From Planctomycetota bacterium (GTDB taxonomy: Bacteria; Planctomycetota; UBA1135; GCA-002686595): a stretch of DNA of 64,000 nt. Every line of letters starts with the position of its first letter. The first letter of the stretch is position 1. The position numbers were made by a program, and so were the translations under genes. Positions 9,069-18,298 of this stretch are shown here, in pieces. The notes under the pieces were generated by a model, which saw only the letters and a program-made list of their open reading frames with translations, did not search any database and was not told where the DNA came from. The DNA lies in assembly GCA_002686945.1 (NCBI GenBank), contig NYYZ01000012.1, forward strand, positions 60,735-124,734, given 5' to 3'.

Positions 9069-11006
9069 TTGAGTCCTCGGGCGATTGTCCTCAACCTGAC
9101 CTCTTTCGTGTTTCGTCGCATCTCCACCAAGTGGACTCTGGCCGTGCTGGTCGCGGTCGCAGTGCCATTCATCGGCTTTTCCACTTGGGTGGACCGCGAG
9201 GTATCTCAGCGTCTGGCTGACGATTCAGTGCGTTTTCATCTGCTGTCCACCGCCACGGACCTTGCGGATCAGCTCGACACGGAGATTCGCGAGCGCTGGC
9301 AGGACCTTGAGTATCTTGCGGGAATTCCTTTGGTTAGTTGGTATGCGGCAGGGGATGCGGAGGATCGTGGTAGTTGGGAGGCCACTGTGCAGGACCTTTT
9401 CGACCGCTTGGTGCGTCTTTCCGGTGCTCACAGCATCGTTACTGCTGTCGATGCCAATGGAGAGATCTTGATCGCCAATCGGTTCGGGTCACACGGCGCT
9501 CCACACGACTCTCTTTCCCTGGACGGGGGTATCTCAGATCAACCCTGGTTCGAAGAACTGATGCGCGAAGGGCGGGCAGCGCTTGGTTTTGGAACACTGC
9601 AGGATCTGCTTGGCGTGGAATCAGATGAGCGCCCCTATGTGGGCCTGGCCGTGCGGCTGGAGGGTCCCGGTGAAGACCTGCCTGCTGGAGCAGTGATAGG
9701 CTTGATGCATACCGATCGATTGCAGGGTTGGGTTGAGGACTTTGGTGTGCGTCGGCTGGGCAGTGATGGTGGCCAGACTACGGAGGACTTGTACTCTTCT
9801 TCTTATGCCTGGATTTGGGGATCCGATGCAGACACGATTGTGGCCCACCCTACGCGCCGTCTCGTTGGACAAAAGGTCAGCGAGTTGGAATCAGGGTCGT
9901 TGATTCCCCTGGTGGAAGCTGCCCGCCGCGGGCCCTGGGGCATGTATCCGGACTATGTCTTTCGAGGAGTGCAGAAGAAGGCAGCATTCAAGCATCTGAC
10001 ATCTGTCGACGGTGGTGGTTTGGGTTGGGTGGTTGGCGTTGGCGTGGACTATGGAGACATCTACGCGCCGGTGGCCGCGGTTTCGGAGACCCTGTTGCTG
10101 GCAACTTTGGTAGGTCTCTTTCTTGCGGCCGTACTTTCTTTCATGGTGGCTCGGCGCACCCTGCAGCCGATTCTGGAGTTGGAGCGTCACACCAGGCGCA
10201 TTGCAGGGGGGGAATTGGAAGCCCGCTTGGAGTCCAAGCGGCAGGATGAACTGGGGGATCTGGCACGCTCCTTCGACCGCATGACTGAGGACCTGTCACG
10301 CAGCCGTTCACGGCTTGTGCGCGCAGAAAAAGACGCTGCCTGGCGCGAAATGGCTCGCCAAGTGGCCCACGAGATCAAGAATCCCCTGACTCCGATTTCC
10401 CTTTCGATCAGCTTGCTGAGACGGGCTCGGGCTGAGGGCAGTCCCGAGGCGGATTCAATTCAGGAGCGCACCTTGGACATGATCGAGCGACAGGTCGCGG
10501 CAATGCGTGAGATCGCCAGCGACTTTCACGCCTTTGCTGGGCATCACATCGAGCCTGAGCCAGTGGAAGTTGGCGAGCTCTTGGATGAGGTCCTGGAACT
10601 GACCCATGCCTGGGCCAGAGAGCTTGATGTGGAAGTGGTTCGAGAGGGAGAAGGTGGTTGCGTGTTGGCGGACGGGGGTGAGTTGAGGCGAGCCTTGCTC
10701 AACTTGGTTTCCAACGCACTAGAAGCAATGGATGGGATGGATGAGCGCAAGCGTCTGATCGTGCGCGTAGGCATCGCGGGGGAGCGTGTGGAAGTCCTGC
10801 TGAGTGACACGGGTCCAGGTCTGGACACGGAGCAAGAGGCGCACCTCTTTGATCCTTACTTCACCACGCGCTCAAGTGGTACTGGTCTTGGGTTGGCGAT
10901 TGTGCGCCGAATTGTGGGAGATCTGGGAGGTACAGTGACTCTCACCAACGGGCCCGAAGGCAAAGGCGCTATAGCGCGCGTTGAGATGCCTCGGCACCGG
11001 CGCTGA
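9069..11006 (+). CDS. Membrane sensor histidine kinase (NtrY-like)
   Basis: Orphan histidine kinase with two membrane segments (KWTLAVLVAVAVPFIGF near residue 20 and the second near 340-360), enclosing a periplasmic sensor domain of about 290 residues of dCACHE-like size. HAMP follows from FMVARRTLQPI, then HisKA with the phospho-acceptor His in MARQVAHEIKNPLTPI (about residue 434), and HATPase with NLVSNALEAM, DTGPGLD and SGTGLGLAIVRRI. ARQVAHEIKNPLTPI is characteristic of the NtrY group. The start is uncertain: TTG 9069 or GTG 9108, both just before the first membrane helix. No response regulator gene is adjacent. Confidence 0.88.
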   Translation: MSPRAIVLNLTSFVFRRISTKWTLAVLVAVAVPFIGFSTWVDREVSQRLADDSVRFHLLSTATDLADQLDTEIRERWQDLEYLAGIPLVSWYAAGDAEDRGSWEATVQDLFDRLVRLSGAHSIVTAVDANGEILIANRFGSHGAPHDSLSLDGGISDQPWFEELMREGRAALGFGTLQDLLGVESDERPYVGLAVRLEGPGEDLPAGAVIGLMHTDRLQGWVEDFGVRRLGSDGGQTTEDLYSSSYAWIWGSDADTIVAHPTRRLVGQKVSELESGSLIPLVEAARRGPWGMYPDYVFRGVQKKAAFKHLTSVDGGGLGWVVGVGVDYGDIYAPVAAVSETLLLATLVGLFLAAVLSFMVARRTLQPILELERHTRRIAGGELEARLESKRQDELGDLARSFDRMTEDLSRSRSRLVRAEKDAAWREMARQVAHEIKNPLTPISLSISLLRRARAEGSPEADSIQERTLDMIERQVAAMREIASDFHAFAGHHIEPEPVEVGELLDEVLELTHAWARELDVEVVREGEGGCVLADGGELRRALLNLVSNALEAMDGMDERKRLIVRVGIAGERVEVLLSDTGPGLDTEQEAHLFDPYFTTRSSGTGLGLAIVRRIVGDLGGTVTLTNGPEGKGAIARVEMPRHRR

Positions 11007-11048
11007 GACAGTGTGATCTTCACCCCATGCGGGGCAGGGGTCAACGGA

Positions 11049-11438
11049 TCAGGACCCAAGCAACGGAGTGCCGGTTGCTTTTTCCTTACGCAGTTGATCG
11101 CCAGAGAAACCCCAGGTGCCGGTCAGCACGGTCTTGCGCAAGCCGACGATGTCGAGCAGCCAGTCCCACCAACCAAGGTAGGGGGTAGTTCTCACGTTGG
11201 TGACTTGCAGGTTGGAGAGCCCCGCGTCAAATACATTGTCACGTGCGATCTGGATGGACTCCTTGGGAAAGTCCCAGGCAAAGATCGTGAAAGCCCAGGC
11301 TTCGGAGTGGAAGGTGCCGGAGGTTTCGGTCTCGCGCTCAAATGAGATTGTGGCGCAGGCAGAGAGCATTCCAGCCAAGACAAGACTGGGGAGCAGGCGC
11401 TGGAGACTGGGACCCCTCGGAAGCGATTGACTGACCAT
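11049..11438 (-). CDS. Small lipoprotein, unknown function
   Basis: The 129-residue protein has a signal peptide ending in a clear lipobox (LAGMLSAC, Cys near residue 28), so it is predicted to be lipid-anchored in the cell envelope. The mature part has ETETSGTFHSEAWAFTIFAWDFPKE and TPYLGWWDWLLDIVGLRKTVLTGTWG, which recall the TRL-like lipoprotein family, but I am not sure of that assignment. ATG 11438 starts exactly at the signal peptide. It lies convergent with the sensor kinase gene and divergent from the galactokinase gene. Confidence 0.7.
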   Translation of the reverse strand: MVSQSLPRGPSLQRLLPSLVLAGMLSACATISFERETETSGTFHSEAWAFTIFAWDFPKESIQIARDNVFDAGLSNLQVTNVRTTPYLGWWDWLLDIVGLRKTVLTGTWGFSGDQLRKEKATGTPLLGS

Positions 11439-11610
11439 GACAGGCACTCTATCGTCCTGGAAGGTCTGAAACCGCAGCGCTGTGTTGAAGATCTCCCCTT
11501 CCTTTGGGCAATCTGTGTCCCGGAAAGGGGATCGGTGGTGTTGGGGCCCTTCAGGAGTCCCCACACGGCCTTGGCTCTTGAGTCCACAGGCGCACCGAAG
11601 AATCAACCAC

Positions 11611-12807
11611 ATGTCCTCCGCCTCTCTCGACCCAGTTGTTCACAGGCGTCACATGGCCCAGATGGACCGTCACCTGGGGTCGTCCAGTGCTCCGGTGCGT
11701 CTTTTCTTTGCCCCCGGACGGGTCAACCTGTTCGGTGCGCACTTGGACTACAACGGGGGTCCGGTGATGCCCACGGCGATTCACCGGGGCACCTTGATTG
11801 GCGTGCGGTTGCGGGCAGATGGGAGGATTCGAATGGCCTCTACGCTGGGTGGTGAGACCCTCGATGCGGACTTGGATACTCTGCCCCAAGTCGCAAGCGG
11901 TGCCTGGTTCGACTATCCCTTGGGGGTCTTGATCCAATTGCTCGGCAAGCGTCCCCAGACCATGGCAGGTCTTGATCTGTTTTTTGGCGGGGACCTGCCC
12001 ATTGGGGCGGGCTTGTCTTCCTCCGCTTCGATTTGCGTGGGCACGGCTCTGGCTCTTGATCGTTGCTGGGAACTCGGTGTGGGATGTGAGGGTTGGGTCA
12101 ACGCGGCCTTGCAAGGCGAGCGAGGCTTTGTGGGCGTTCAGTGCGGCATCATGGATCCCTATGCAGTGGGCTACGCCAAGCCTGGGCACCTTTTGTGGCT
12201 GGATTGCAAGGACGGCAGCTTCAGCTACTTGCCCTTGGATCCGAAGGAGGTCTCCATCGTCGTGATGGACTCTGGCGTCAAGCGTGAGTTGGCTGCGGGT
12301 GCTTTCAATCAGCGTGTGCAGGAGTGCAAAGCCGCCGCAGAATTTCTGCTCCCATTGACCTCTGGCGCTGATTGCCTGCGGGATGTGAAGGCAGATGTGT
12401 TGGCCGAGCATGGATCAAAGATGGACCCGGTCTTGCAGCGGCGCACCCGGCATGTGATCAATGAAGTGCAGCGCACTTTTCAGGCGCGGGATTTCCTGGC
12501 TCAGGGGGACATCGTTGCAGCGGGTGACCTGATGGTGCAGTCCCACGAATCCCTGCGGCGTGACTTTGAAGTCTCAGTGCCGGAACTGGATCTTCTGGTG
12601 GATGCAGTCGCGGCAGGGGAGGAAAGCTTCGGCGGAAGGCTGACTGGGGCCGGCTTTGGAGGTTGCGTGGTGGCCCTGGTCCGGAGGGGCCAAGAAGAAG
12701 CCCTGCGCGAGAGGGCGCAGGGCTGGTTCGTTGAGCGTTTTGGCCGTGATCCTGGTTTTGCGGTTTTCCTGGGGGACGAAGGCCCCCGGGAATTGAGCCT
12801 GTCCTAG
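11611..12807 (+). CDS. Galactokinase-family sugar kinase with altered sugar site
   Basis: GHMP kinase closest to galactokinase, 398 residues from ATG 11611. Motif 1 is APGRVNLFGAHLDYNGG (residues 34-50), motif 2 the ATP loop IGAGLSSSASICVG, motif 3 LTGAGFGGCVVAL. The catalytic Asp is kept (GIMDPYAVG, D182). Two positions differ from standard galactokinases. Motif 1 normally reads GEHxDY, where the Glu contacts the sugar, and here it is Ala43. The residue after the catalytic Asp is Pro instead of Gln. The enzyme should still be an ATP-dependent sugar 1-kinase, but galactose may not be its substrate. No other Leloir-pathway gene is nearby. Confidence 0.82.
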   Translation: MSSASLDPVVHRRHMAQMDRHLGSSSAPVRLFFAPGRVNLFGAHLDYNGGPVMPTAIHRGTLIGVRLRADGRIRMASTLGGETLDADLDTLPQVASGAWFDYPLGVLIQLLGKRPQTMAGLDLFFGGDLPIGAGLSSSASICVGTALALDRCWELGVGCEGWVNAALQGERGFVGVQCGIMDPYAVGYAKPGHLLWLDCKDGSFSYLPLDPKEVSIVVMDSGVKRELAAGAFNQRVQECKAAAEFLLPLTSGADCLRDVKADVLAEHGSKMDPVLQRRTRHVINEVQRTFQARDFLAQGDIVAAGDLMVQSHESLRRDFEVSVPELDLLVDAVAAGEESFGGRLTGAGFGGCVVALVRRGQEEALRERAQGWFVERFGRDPGFAVFLGDEGPRELSLS

Positions 12808-14849
12808 TTCTCTTTCCCTTGCAGGACAGGTGTTCCGTGCTGGATCGAGCGTGCCGCTTCGAGCAGCACCGCTCCGGGTCCGGTGCTGACCACCGCACCG
12901 CTGAAGGGACTCTCCAGAAGGTCAACCGCAGCAGCCGGTCGGCCGCCGAAGTGATAGTTTCCTGCCAGGAGCAGGCGCGCGTCTTCGTCCAGGAAGTGGT
13001 CGCTCAAGTAGCGCTCGAGTGTTGCCAGTTGCTGGTCGAACTGAATTGGGTCCCCATAGAAGGTGTGCTTGTCCACAACGTGAAGGGCCAGGCCAGGGTC
13101 TAGCTCAAGAGCCACGCGCAATTCCGCGGCGGCCCAACGATAGTCACCTATCGCCATGAGTGCGTCGGAGAGCACAAGGTGCAGGATTCCGATTTTCGGG
13201 GCGAATTCCACCGCCCGTGAGTAGTGACTGGCCGCATCGCTGAAGCGTCCCGCGCGAAAGGCCTCGTCTCCAAGGGTCAGGTAGTGATGAGCGACCCGAT
13301 TGAGTTCCTCTTGCCTGGCCTGGTTTACTTGTCCTGAGGGAGTTCCTGCCGCCGCTTGCACCACTACCTCGCCCTGGGGGATGGCCTCTTGCGCCACAGC
13401 TTGCGGTGCCTGCTCCACATAGATCACTTCTGGCTCGGCCTCGATCACCACCGTGGTCGTTTGCGGGTAGTAGCCGTGGGGGACCATGGGTCCGTACCAG
13501 GAGTAGCTTGAGGGCCACCAGCCCCAGTAGGAGTGTCCGCCACACCACCACCAACTGTGCCACCAAAGAGAGGAGCAGTAGATGGGGCAAGAAAGCCAAC
13601 CCCATGAGTTCCAGCCCCAGGAGGAGTAGCAGCCCCAGAATATGCTGTGGGAGCCATAGCCATAGCCGTCGTGCCAGCCATCGTGGTAGCCATCGCCATA
13701 TCCGTCGTCGTACTCGCCGCCAGAGCCTGCTCCCGATCCGGAACTGCCCCTGGTGCTTCCGTCGGAGTCGAGGCCCGGGCGCACCGCGGCCTGGACCCCA
13801 TTGGGGTCATCCCCGGCGGAGAGGGTACCGCCTCCAAGGGCGTTGTTCTTGGTGTCAAGAACTGCCTGACGACGACGGTTGTTGGTTACCTCTTGATACT
13901 GCTCCCGCGCCTTGGTGACTCGGGTCAGGCGCTGCTGCAGACGACCCTCTGCCACCCGCTGCTTGCGTTGGATACTGTCCTGACGTGCTTGGGTGGTGCG
14001 TGCGTTCCGGATCTGCTTGCCTTGACGCGCGGCTTGCACACGTTGGACCAGGGTGGAACCGCGGGTAGGCTCGGTGTCTGCTGCTCTGGTCTGGGCCGTA
14101 CGGTAACGGCCTAACAGTGAAGCGCGATCGGAGGAAGGCGTACTGCTGGCTCTTGAGGTTGTGGAGGGTGATTGTCCGCTGAGGCTCCAGCGGCTTCGTA
14201 CGGAGGCTGAGGGACCTGAGCCCACCGGTGTGGAGCGTGGGCGCCAGGAGGGTGCACCTGTCGCAGTGGGGCTGGAATTGGAGCCCGAGTAGGATTGCGG
14301 GAAGCGCACTCGGCGCGGCGGAGAGGTCACCGGCTCGCGGGGAGCGGGGGTACTTCTTTCAGGCGTCGAACGGGAACTCGTGGGACGCCAGGTCGAACTG
14401 CTGCTGGACGTGCTGGGGGTGGGAGTTGCGCTGCGCGTGGGAGTTGTGCTCGTGCGGCTCGGGGGCCTATAGGTTGAGCGCGTGGTCGGTTGGGTTGTCA
14501 CTCGCGGCGAGGTGCTGCGGCTGGGGCTGTAAGTCGGGCTTGAGCTTCTGGAACTGGAGCTGCTCGAGCGTGAGCTGCTTGTACGGGAAGGTGTGGAGCG
14601 AGAACTGCTCGATCGGGAGGGTGTGGAGCGGGAACTGCTCGAGCGGGAGGGTGTGGAGCGAGAACTGCTCGACCGGGAGGGTGTAGAGCGGGAACTGCTT
14701 TGGCGAGAGGGGCTGGGGCGCTGGGAGCGGCTTGAACTCTGGGTGCGGCTGCCTTGGGAACTGGTGCGGCTGCGCTGGCCGAAGGCCTCAGCGGAGGGAA
14801 GGGCCAGCAGGAGGATCAAGGTTGTGGTGATCAGGCGGGGGGTACTCAT
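12804..14849 (-). CDS. Large exported Ser/Arg-repeat protein with C-terminal TPR region
   Basis: The 681-residue protein has a signal peptide (LITTTLILLLALPSAEAFG). Residues about 25-200 are a low-complexity Ser/Thr/Arg/Pro region with tandem S-S-S-R-S-T-P-S-R units. Residues about 290-350 are basic and Gln/Arg-rich, probably coiled coil. A Gly/Asp/Tyr segment (DDGYGDGYHDGWHDGYGYG) then leads into an unusual Trp/Ser/Cys-rich stretch, and the last 170 residues hold TPR-like helices (EAFRAGRFSDAASHYSRAVEFAP). ATG 14849 is chosen because the signal peptide begins there. The end overlaps the galactokinase stop by four bases on opposite strands. Function unknown; a cell-surface structural role is possible. 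Confidence 0.72.
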   Translation of the reverse strand: MSTPRLITTTLILLLALPSAEAFGQRSRTSSQGSRTQSSSRSQRPSPSRQSSSRSTPSRSSSSRSTPSRSSSSRSTPSRSSSSRSTPSRTSSSRSSSSSSRSSSPTYSPSRSTSPRVTTQPTTRSTYRPPSRTSTTPTRSATPTPSTSSSSSTWRPTSSRSTPERSTPAPREPVTSPPRRVRFPQSYSGSNSSPTATGAPSWRPRSTPVGSGPSASVRSRWSLSGQSPSTTSRASSTPSSDRASLLGRYRTAQTRAADTEPTRGSTLVQRVQAARQGKQIRNARTTQARQDSIQRKQRVAEGRLQQRLTRVTKAREQYQEVTNNRRRQAVLDTKNNALGGGTLSAGDDPNGVQAAVRPGLDSDGSTRGSSGSGAGSGGEYDDGYGDGYHDGWHDGYGYGSHSIFWGCYSSWGWNSWGWLSCPIYCSSLWWHSWWWCGGHSYWGWWPSSYSWYGPMVPHGYYPQTTTVVIEAEPEVIYVEQAPQAVAQEAIPQGEVVVQAAAGTPSGQVNQARQEELNRVAHHYLTLGDEAFRAGRFSDAASHYSRAVEFAPKIGILHLVLSDALMAIGDYRWAAAELRVALELDPGLALHVVDKHTFYGDPIQFDQQLATLERYLSDHFLDEDARLLLAGNYHFGGRPAAAVDLLESPFSGAVVSTGPGAVLLEAARSIQHGTPVLQGKEN
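14584..14703. repeat. Four tandem 30-bp coding repeats
   Basis: Four near-identical 30-bp units start at 14584, 14614, 14644 and 14674, each based on CGGGAGGGTGTGGAGCG plus a GAACTGCTCGA-like half. They differ by one to a few bases; more degenerate copies extend to about 14530. Read on the minus strand they encode the Ser/Arg/Thr/Pro decapeptide repeats of the exported protein. They have no spacers, so they are not CRISPR repeats. Confidence 0.9.
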
Positions 14850-15007
14850 GGGAGCTAGGGTGGGGTTCAGGGTTCGGCTCTTTCCCAGCAAGGAAGATGC
14901 CAGCCCCTGAATGCTTCCAGGAGGCACGTGGGGAGGGTCCCTGACCTACCTGGAAGACACAATAGGTGTGTTCTCCATGGGGGACGCAATGCGGGGCAAT
15001 GAGAGAG

Positions 15008-16147
15008 TCATGGGGCCACCTCCACACGAATCTCCCGGGTTCCGTCGGGGGCCTCCCAGAGCACGATTCGAGAGGGGGTGCCTCCCTCTCGGGCTTCGGC
15101 CACCAGGGCTCTGAGTTGGGTCGCATTCGGGGGGCCGGTTTGGGGCAGGCGTCGAATCAGGCCCGACCTGGAGGGCGTCACCTTCCAGGAGCCACCCGCT
15201 GCAGCCTGACCCGGCTGGGCAAGCAACAGCACGGCCACCAGGCGTCCTCCTTCGTCGATCACGCGTCCCATACCCGCGAGCAGCTCGCCCCCTTCTTTCC
15301 CAAGCTCACGCCTCGCCTGTTCCCTCCAGCGAGCCGAGGCCATGGGGTCGAGTACTTCATCTTTTACCACTTGCTCCCATTCAAGGCCGGCCGGGGATGC
15401 GAACCGGCGGCTCTTCTGTCCGACACGGGGCGGAGCCTTGGGCCGCTGGTCGTGGGGTATGAAATAGCTGTCGAGGAATCTCAGGTCGCGGTCCACGCGC
15501 AGGATCTTCTCATGCCAGATCTTCTTGCCATCGACGATCATGTTGAAGGACGCGGGACGGGACTTGCCGTCGACGTCCTTCCATTGCAGATCGGTCAGAG
15601 TCTCATAGGCGCTGCCGTCAGGGTGGCGTGCCTCCAAGAGGATTGGGTAGCCCTGTTCATTGAGATGTGCTCGCAGGGAACCGAGTTTGCCCAAGGATGC
15701 TTCACGCTGTTTGCCTTCTCCAGTCCACTCGAATTGGTGAGGCCAGGCCAAGAGTGCCCTGCGAAGCGCGAACATCAAGCGCATGTCTTGGGCCTTGTTG
15801 TCTTTGGCTGCGTAGCTGGTGGCGGTGCCTAAGGGGATCGACCAGAGTCTTGAGCCATAACGGTAGATCAATGTTCGACGGTCTTCTCCTGGATCCTTCG
15901 CACGCAACATCCAGCGACCGCGCTGCGGATAGGCCAGATCCACAGCCAGCGTGTGGGGTCGATCAGGTGCGCTGGTGAAGACCAATTGTGAGCGCATGGA
16001 CAGGGTCCAAGCGCCCCGGTGGCGGCGCATGGGGGGGGGATCCGCCGGCAGCTCGACTGTGGGCTCCTGGGGGCCGATATCGAGTGGTTCCGCAACGAGC
16101 AAGGCGCCTGTCCAGATCAGTACGCTGAGTCCCAGGAAGAGTCGCAT
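15008..16147 (-). CDS. Exported protein, unknown function
   Basis: The 379-residue product starts at ATG 16147 with a signal peptide (MRLFLGLSVLIWTGALLVAEP). The mature part alternates beta-strand-like segments (GRWMLRAKDPGEDRRTLIYR, SLGKLGSLRAHLNEQGYPIL, YETLTDLQWKDVDGKSRP) in a way that resembles LolA-like or outer-membrane lipoprotein-sorting folds, but no signature is decisive. The C-terminal 70 residues (TPSRSGLIRRLPQ, then RIVLWEAPDGTREIRVEVAP) look like a separate small region. It lies 41 bases after the HEAT lipoprotein gene on the same strand, so probably in one operon. Confidence 0.68.
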   Translation of the reverse strand: MRLFLGLSVLIWTGALLVAEPLDIGPQEPTVELPADPPPMRRHRGAWTLSMRSQLVFTSAPDRPHTLAVDLAYPQRGRWMLRAKDPGEDRRTLIYRYGSRLWSIPLGTATSYAAKDNKAQDMRLMFALRRALLAWPHQFEWTGEGKQREASLGKLGSLRAHLNEQGYPILLEARHPDGSAYETLTDLQWKDVDGKSRPASFNMIVDGKKIWHEKILRVDRDLRFLDSYFIPHDQRPKAPPRVGQKSRRFASPAGLEWEQVVKDEVLDPMASARWREQARRELGKEGGELLAGMGRVIDEGGRLVAVLLLAQPGQAAAGGSWKVTPSRSGLIRRLPQTGPPNATQLRALVAEAREGGTPSRIVLWEAPDGTREIRVEVAP

Positions 16148-16188
16148 TAGGACCCAGGATAGGCGATTGGGACGGCCTTCGGGCGGTG

Positions 16189-17136
16189 TCAGCTCTGGGG
16201 CAGGCGATTGGCCCACTTGATCCAGGCTTCGTCCTCATCGCCGTAGTTGCTCTTGGACAGCAGTTGTAGATCTCGCAGCAGGCTGATGCGCCGGGGGCCT
16301 TCTTTGTTTTCCAGCAGGGCCGCTGTCAAGATGCGCGCGGCACGGCCTTTTGAATGGGGATCGGACAGGCCCAGCTTGGTGATCGCGCGGCTTGCGGCGC
16401 GGAGCACCAACAGCCGTTCGCTGTGCAGCATCAGGCCCATGTCACCCAGGGATTGGTTGTCCCCAAGGCGAGCCAGGATCAGGACGCAGTGCACTTGTAC
16501 GGATGGTTCCGTGTCAAACAATCCGTGGCGAGCAGCTTCAAGGGCGAGGGTTCCGTCTGCTCCAGCCTTGATCAATTCGGAAACAGCCCACGAGGCACTG
16601 CTTCGTTCGTTTGCCTCTTGTGCATCCAGCATGGCGATCAGTCCGCCCAGAGGTGTGTCTGACATGCGCAGGAGTCCCAACGCGAAAGCCGCGTTGGCGC
16701 GTACGGTGGACTGGCTGTCTTCCAACGCGGCCAGTAATGGAGCCACGGCTCGGTTGGAGCGGCTGAAACCAAGGGCCATGGCCGAAACCTGTCGATTGCG
16801 GGTTGGACCGGTTTCCAGCTCTTCCAGGAAGAGACGCAAGTCCTTGGCCGCGCGGTGGGAGATCTTCTCATCCAGTACCCGGAATCTCTGCTGATCTGCG
16901 CCCTTGCGAGCTCCCAGGAGAAGGTTGTTCCAGGCGGTGACCATGCCGTCCATCTCGGACAGGAGGTAGCCTTTGCTCTTGATCCGGTTCTCGTTAGGGT
17001 TGCTGATCTTCCAAGCTTCCACATTCTCCCACTTGTCCGTGGGAATCACGGGTTCGGTATCAGGGGAGGCGCCTTTCTTGCCAGTTGAGGCACAAGCGAC
17101 GGTCAGAAGCAGGCAGAGGTAGGGAAGGGGGCGCAT
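16189..17136 (-). CDS. HEAT-repeat lipoprotein
   Basis: The 315-residue protein has signal peptide MRPLPYLCLLLTVAC followed by AST, so it is a predicted lipoprotein. After a linker it holds helical repeats of HEAT type: RQVSAMALGFSRSNRAVAPL, STVRANAAFALGLLRMSDTPL, SSASWAVSELIKAGADGTL, PSVQVHCVLILARLGDNQSL and LVLRAASRAITKLGL. HEAT proteins serve as binding scaffolds; no partner can be named. ATG 17136 is preferred over an in-frame ATG at 17184 because it starts the signal peptide. The gene is divergent from the amino-acid dehydrogenase gene. Confidence 0.78.
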   Translation of the reverse strand: MRPLPYLCLLLTVACASTGKKGASPDTEPVIPTDKWENVEAWKISNPNENRIKSKGYLLSEMDGMVTAWNNLLLGARKGADQQRFRVLDEKISHRAAKDLRLFLEELETGPTRNRQVSAMALGFSRSNRAVAPLLAALEDSQSTVRANAAFALGLLRMSDTPLGGLIAMLDAQEANERSSASWAVSELIKAGADGTLALEAARHGLFDTEPSVQVHCVLILARLGDNQSLGDMGLMLHSERLLVLRAASRAITKLGLSDPHSKGRAARILTAALLENKEGPRRISLLRDLQLLSKSNYGDEDEAWIKWANRLPQS

Positions 17137-17264
17137 GTGGGGGTCGAGACGATTGGTGAGCCGGGATCTTTCCCTGGATCTCATTGAATGTCAGCCTACC
17201 TCTTCGGTCGGCCTGCTGGGGTGCCTCATGGTGCTTGGGGACCTGGAGAGCTATCTTGAGGCCG

Positions 17265-18296
17265 ATGCCATTGCAACTATTTGACGCCATGGCCCGCGAG
17301 GGCTTTGAAGAACTCCTCGCCCTGCACGACGCGAAATCGGGGATGCGGGCACTGCTTGCAATTCACGACAGCTCTCGGGGCCCCGCCTTTGGGGGTATCC
17401 GTCGTTGGTCCTATGCGGTGAATTCCACAGCCTTGATGGACGCCCTGCGTCTGGCGCGGGCAATGACCCGCAAGTGTGTGTTGCTCGATTTGCCATGCGG
17501 GGGTGGCAAGGTGGTCTTGCTTGATCAGGAGGGAATGGATTTGAAGCAGGCTTACGGAGCAATAGGGCGGGCGGTGGAGCGCCTCAATGGACGTTACTAC
17601 ACGGGGCCCGATGTGAATACCGGGCCGCAGGAACTTGGCTGGGTGAGCGCCGAGACCGCCTACTGCACTGATCCCGGTTCGGCGGGACCTGGCGAGTTGG
17701 CAAGTTGCACTGCCGAGGGGGTTTTTCAAGGCATGGAGGCGGCTCTGATCAATCTGGACGGAGAATTGGACTGGCACCGTCGCAGGGTATTGATCCAAGG
17801 CCTGGGTGCCGTGGGGCAGGGCCTTGCCCAGCGCTTGTTGGAACGCGGCGCCAAGGTGCTGGCTACTGAAATCGATCCTGAACGGGTGCACAGCGTGCGC
17901 GCCGATCTTGACGTGGAAATGGTCGAACCCGGGGCCGAGATGGAAGTGCCCTGTGATGTTTTTGCTCCCTGTGCAATGGGCGGGATCCTGCACGACTTAT
18001 CTGTGGAGCGATTGCAATGCAAGGTGGTGGCGGGCGGTGCCAACAACCCTCTTTCGCGTAAGGAGCATGGAGAGCGATTGCACGAACGGGGCATCCTCTT
18101 TGTGCCGGACTTTGTAATCAACGCTGGCGCCTTGGTGCGCGGTTCAGTCTTTCACCTCGAGGGCCGACGCGAGCCAGTAGAGGAGGTGGGAGCTCGTGTG
18201 CGCCGTAGCGTGGAGCGCGTTCTGGGAGTGGCAGTGGAGAGTGACACCTCGCCCATGGCCGCAGCTCTGCGGTTGGCTGACGGCGGGGAATCCTAG
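17265..18296 (+). CDS. Leu/Phe/Val dehydrogenase family protein
   Basis: The 343-residue NAD-dependent amino-acid dehydrogenase of the Glu/Leu/Phe/Val family would oxidatively deaminate a branched or aromatic amino acid to its 2-oxo acid. It shows the opening LLAIHDSSRGPAFGGIRRW, the substrate-binding LPCGGGKVVLL (Lys82), YYTGPDVNTGPQELGWV with the catalytic Asp, and a Rossmann fold VLIQGLGAVGQGLAQRLLERGAKVLATEIDP. The length suits a leucine dehydrogenase. ATG 17265 matches the usual N-terminus; 17289 is an alternative. The true substrate is not readable. Confidence 0.88.
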   Translation: MPLQLFDAMAREGFEELLALHDAKSGMRALLAIHDSSRGPAFGGIRRWSYAVNSTALMDALRLARAMTRKCVLLDLPCGGGKVVLLDQEGMDLKQAYGAIGRAVERLNGRYYTGPDVNTGPQELGWVSAETAYCTDPGSAGPGELASCTAEGVFQGMEAALINLDGELDWHRRRVLIQGLGAVGQGLAQRLLERGAKVLATEIDPERVHSVRADLDVEMVEPGAEMEVPCDVFAPCAMGGILHDLSVERLQCKVVAGGANNPLSRKEHGERLHERGILFVPDFVINAGALVRGSVFHLEGRREPVEEVGARVRRSVERVLGVAVESDTSPMAAALRLADGGES

Positions 18297-18298
18297 GG

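Noticed and set aside
14584..14703. Tandem 30-bp repeats considered as a CRISPR array
   Set aside because: The units are contiguous with no spacers and are in frame with a Ser/Arg repeat protein.
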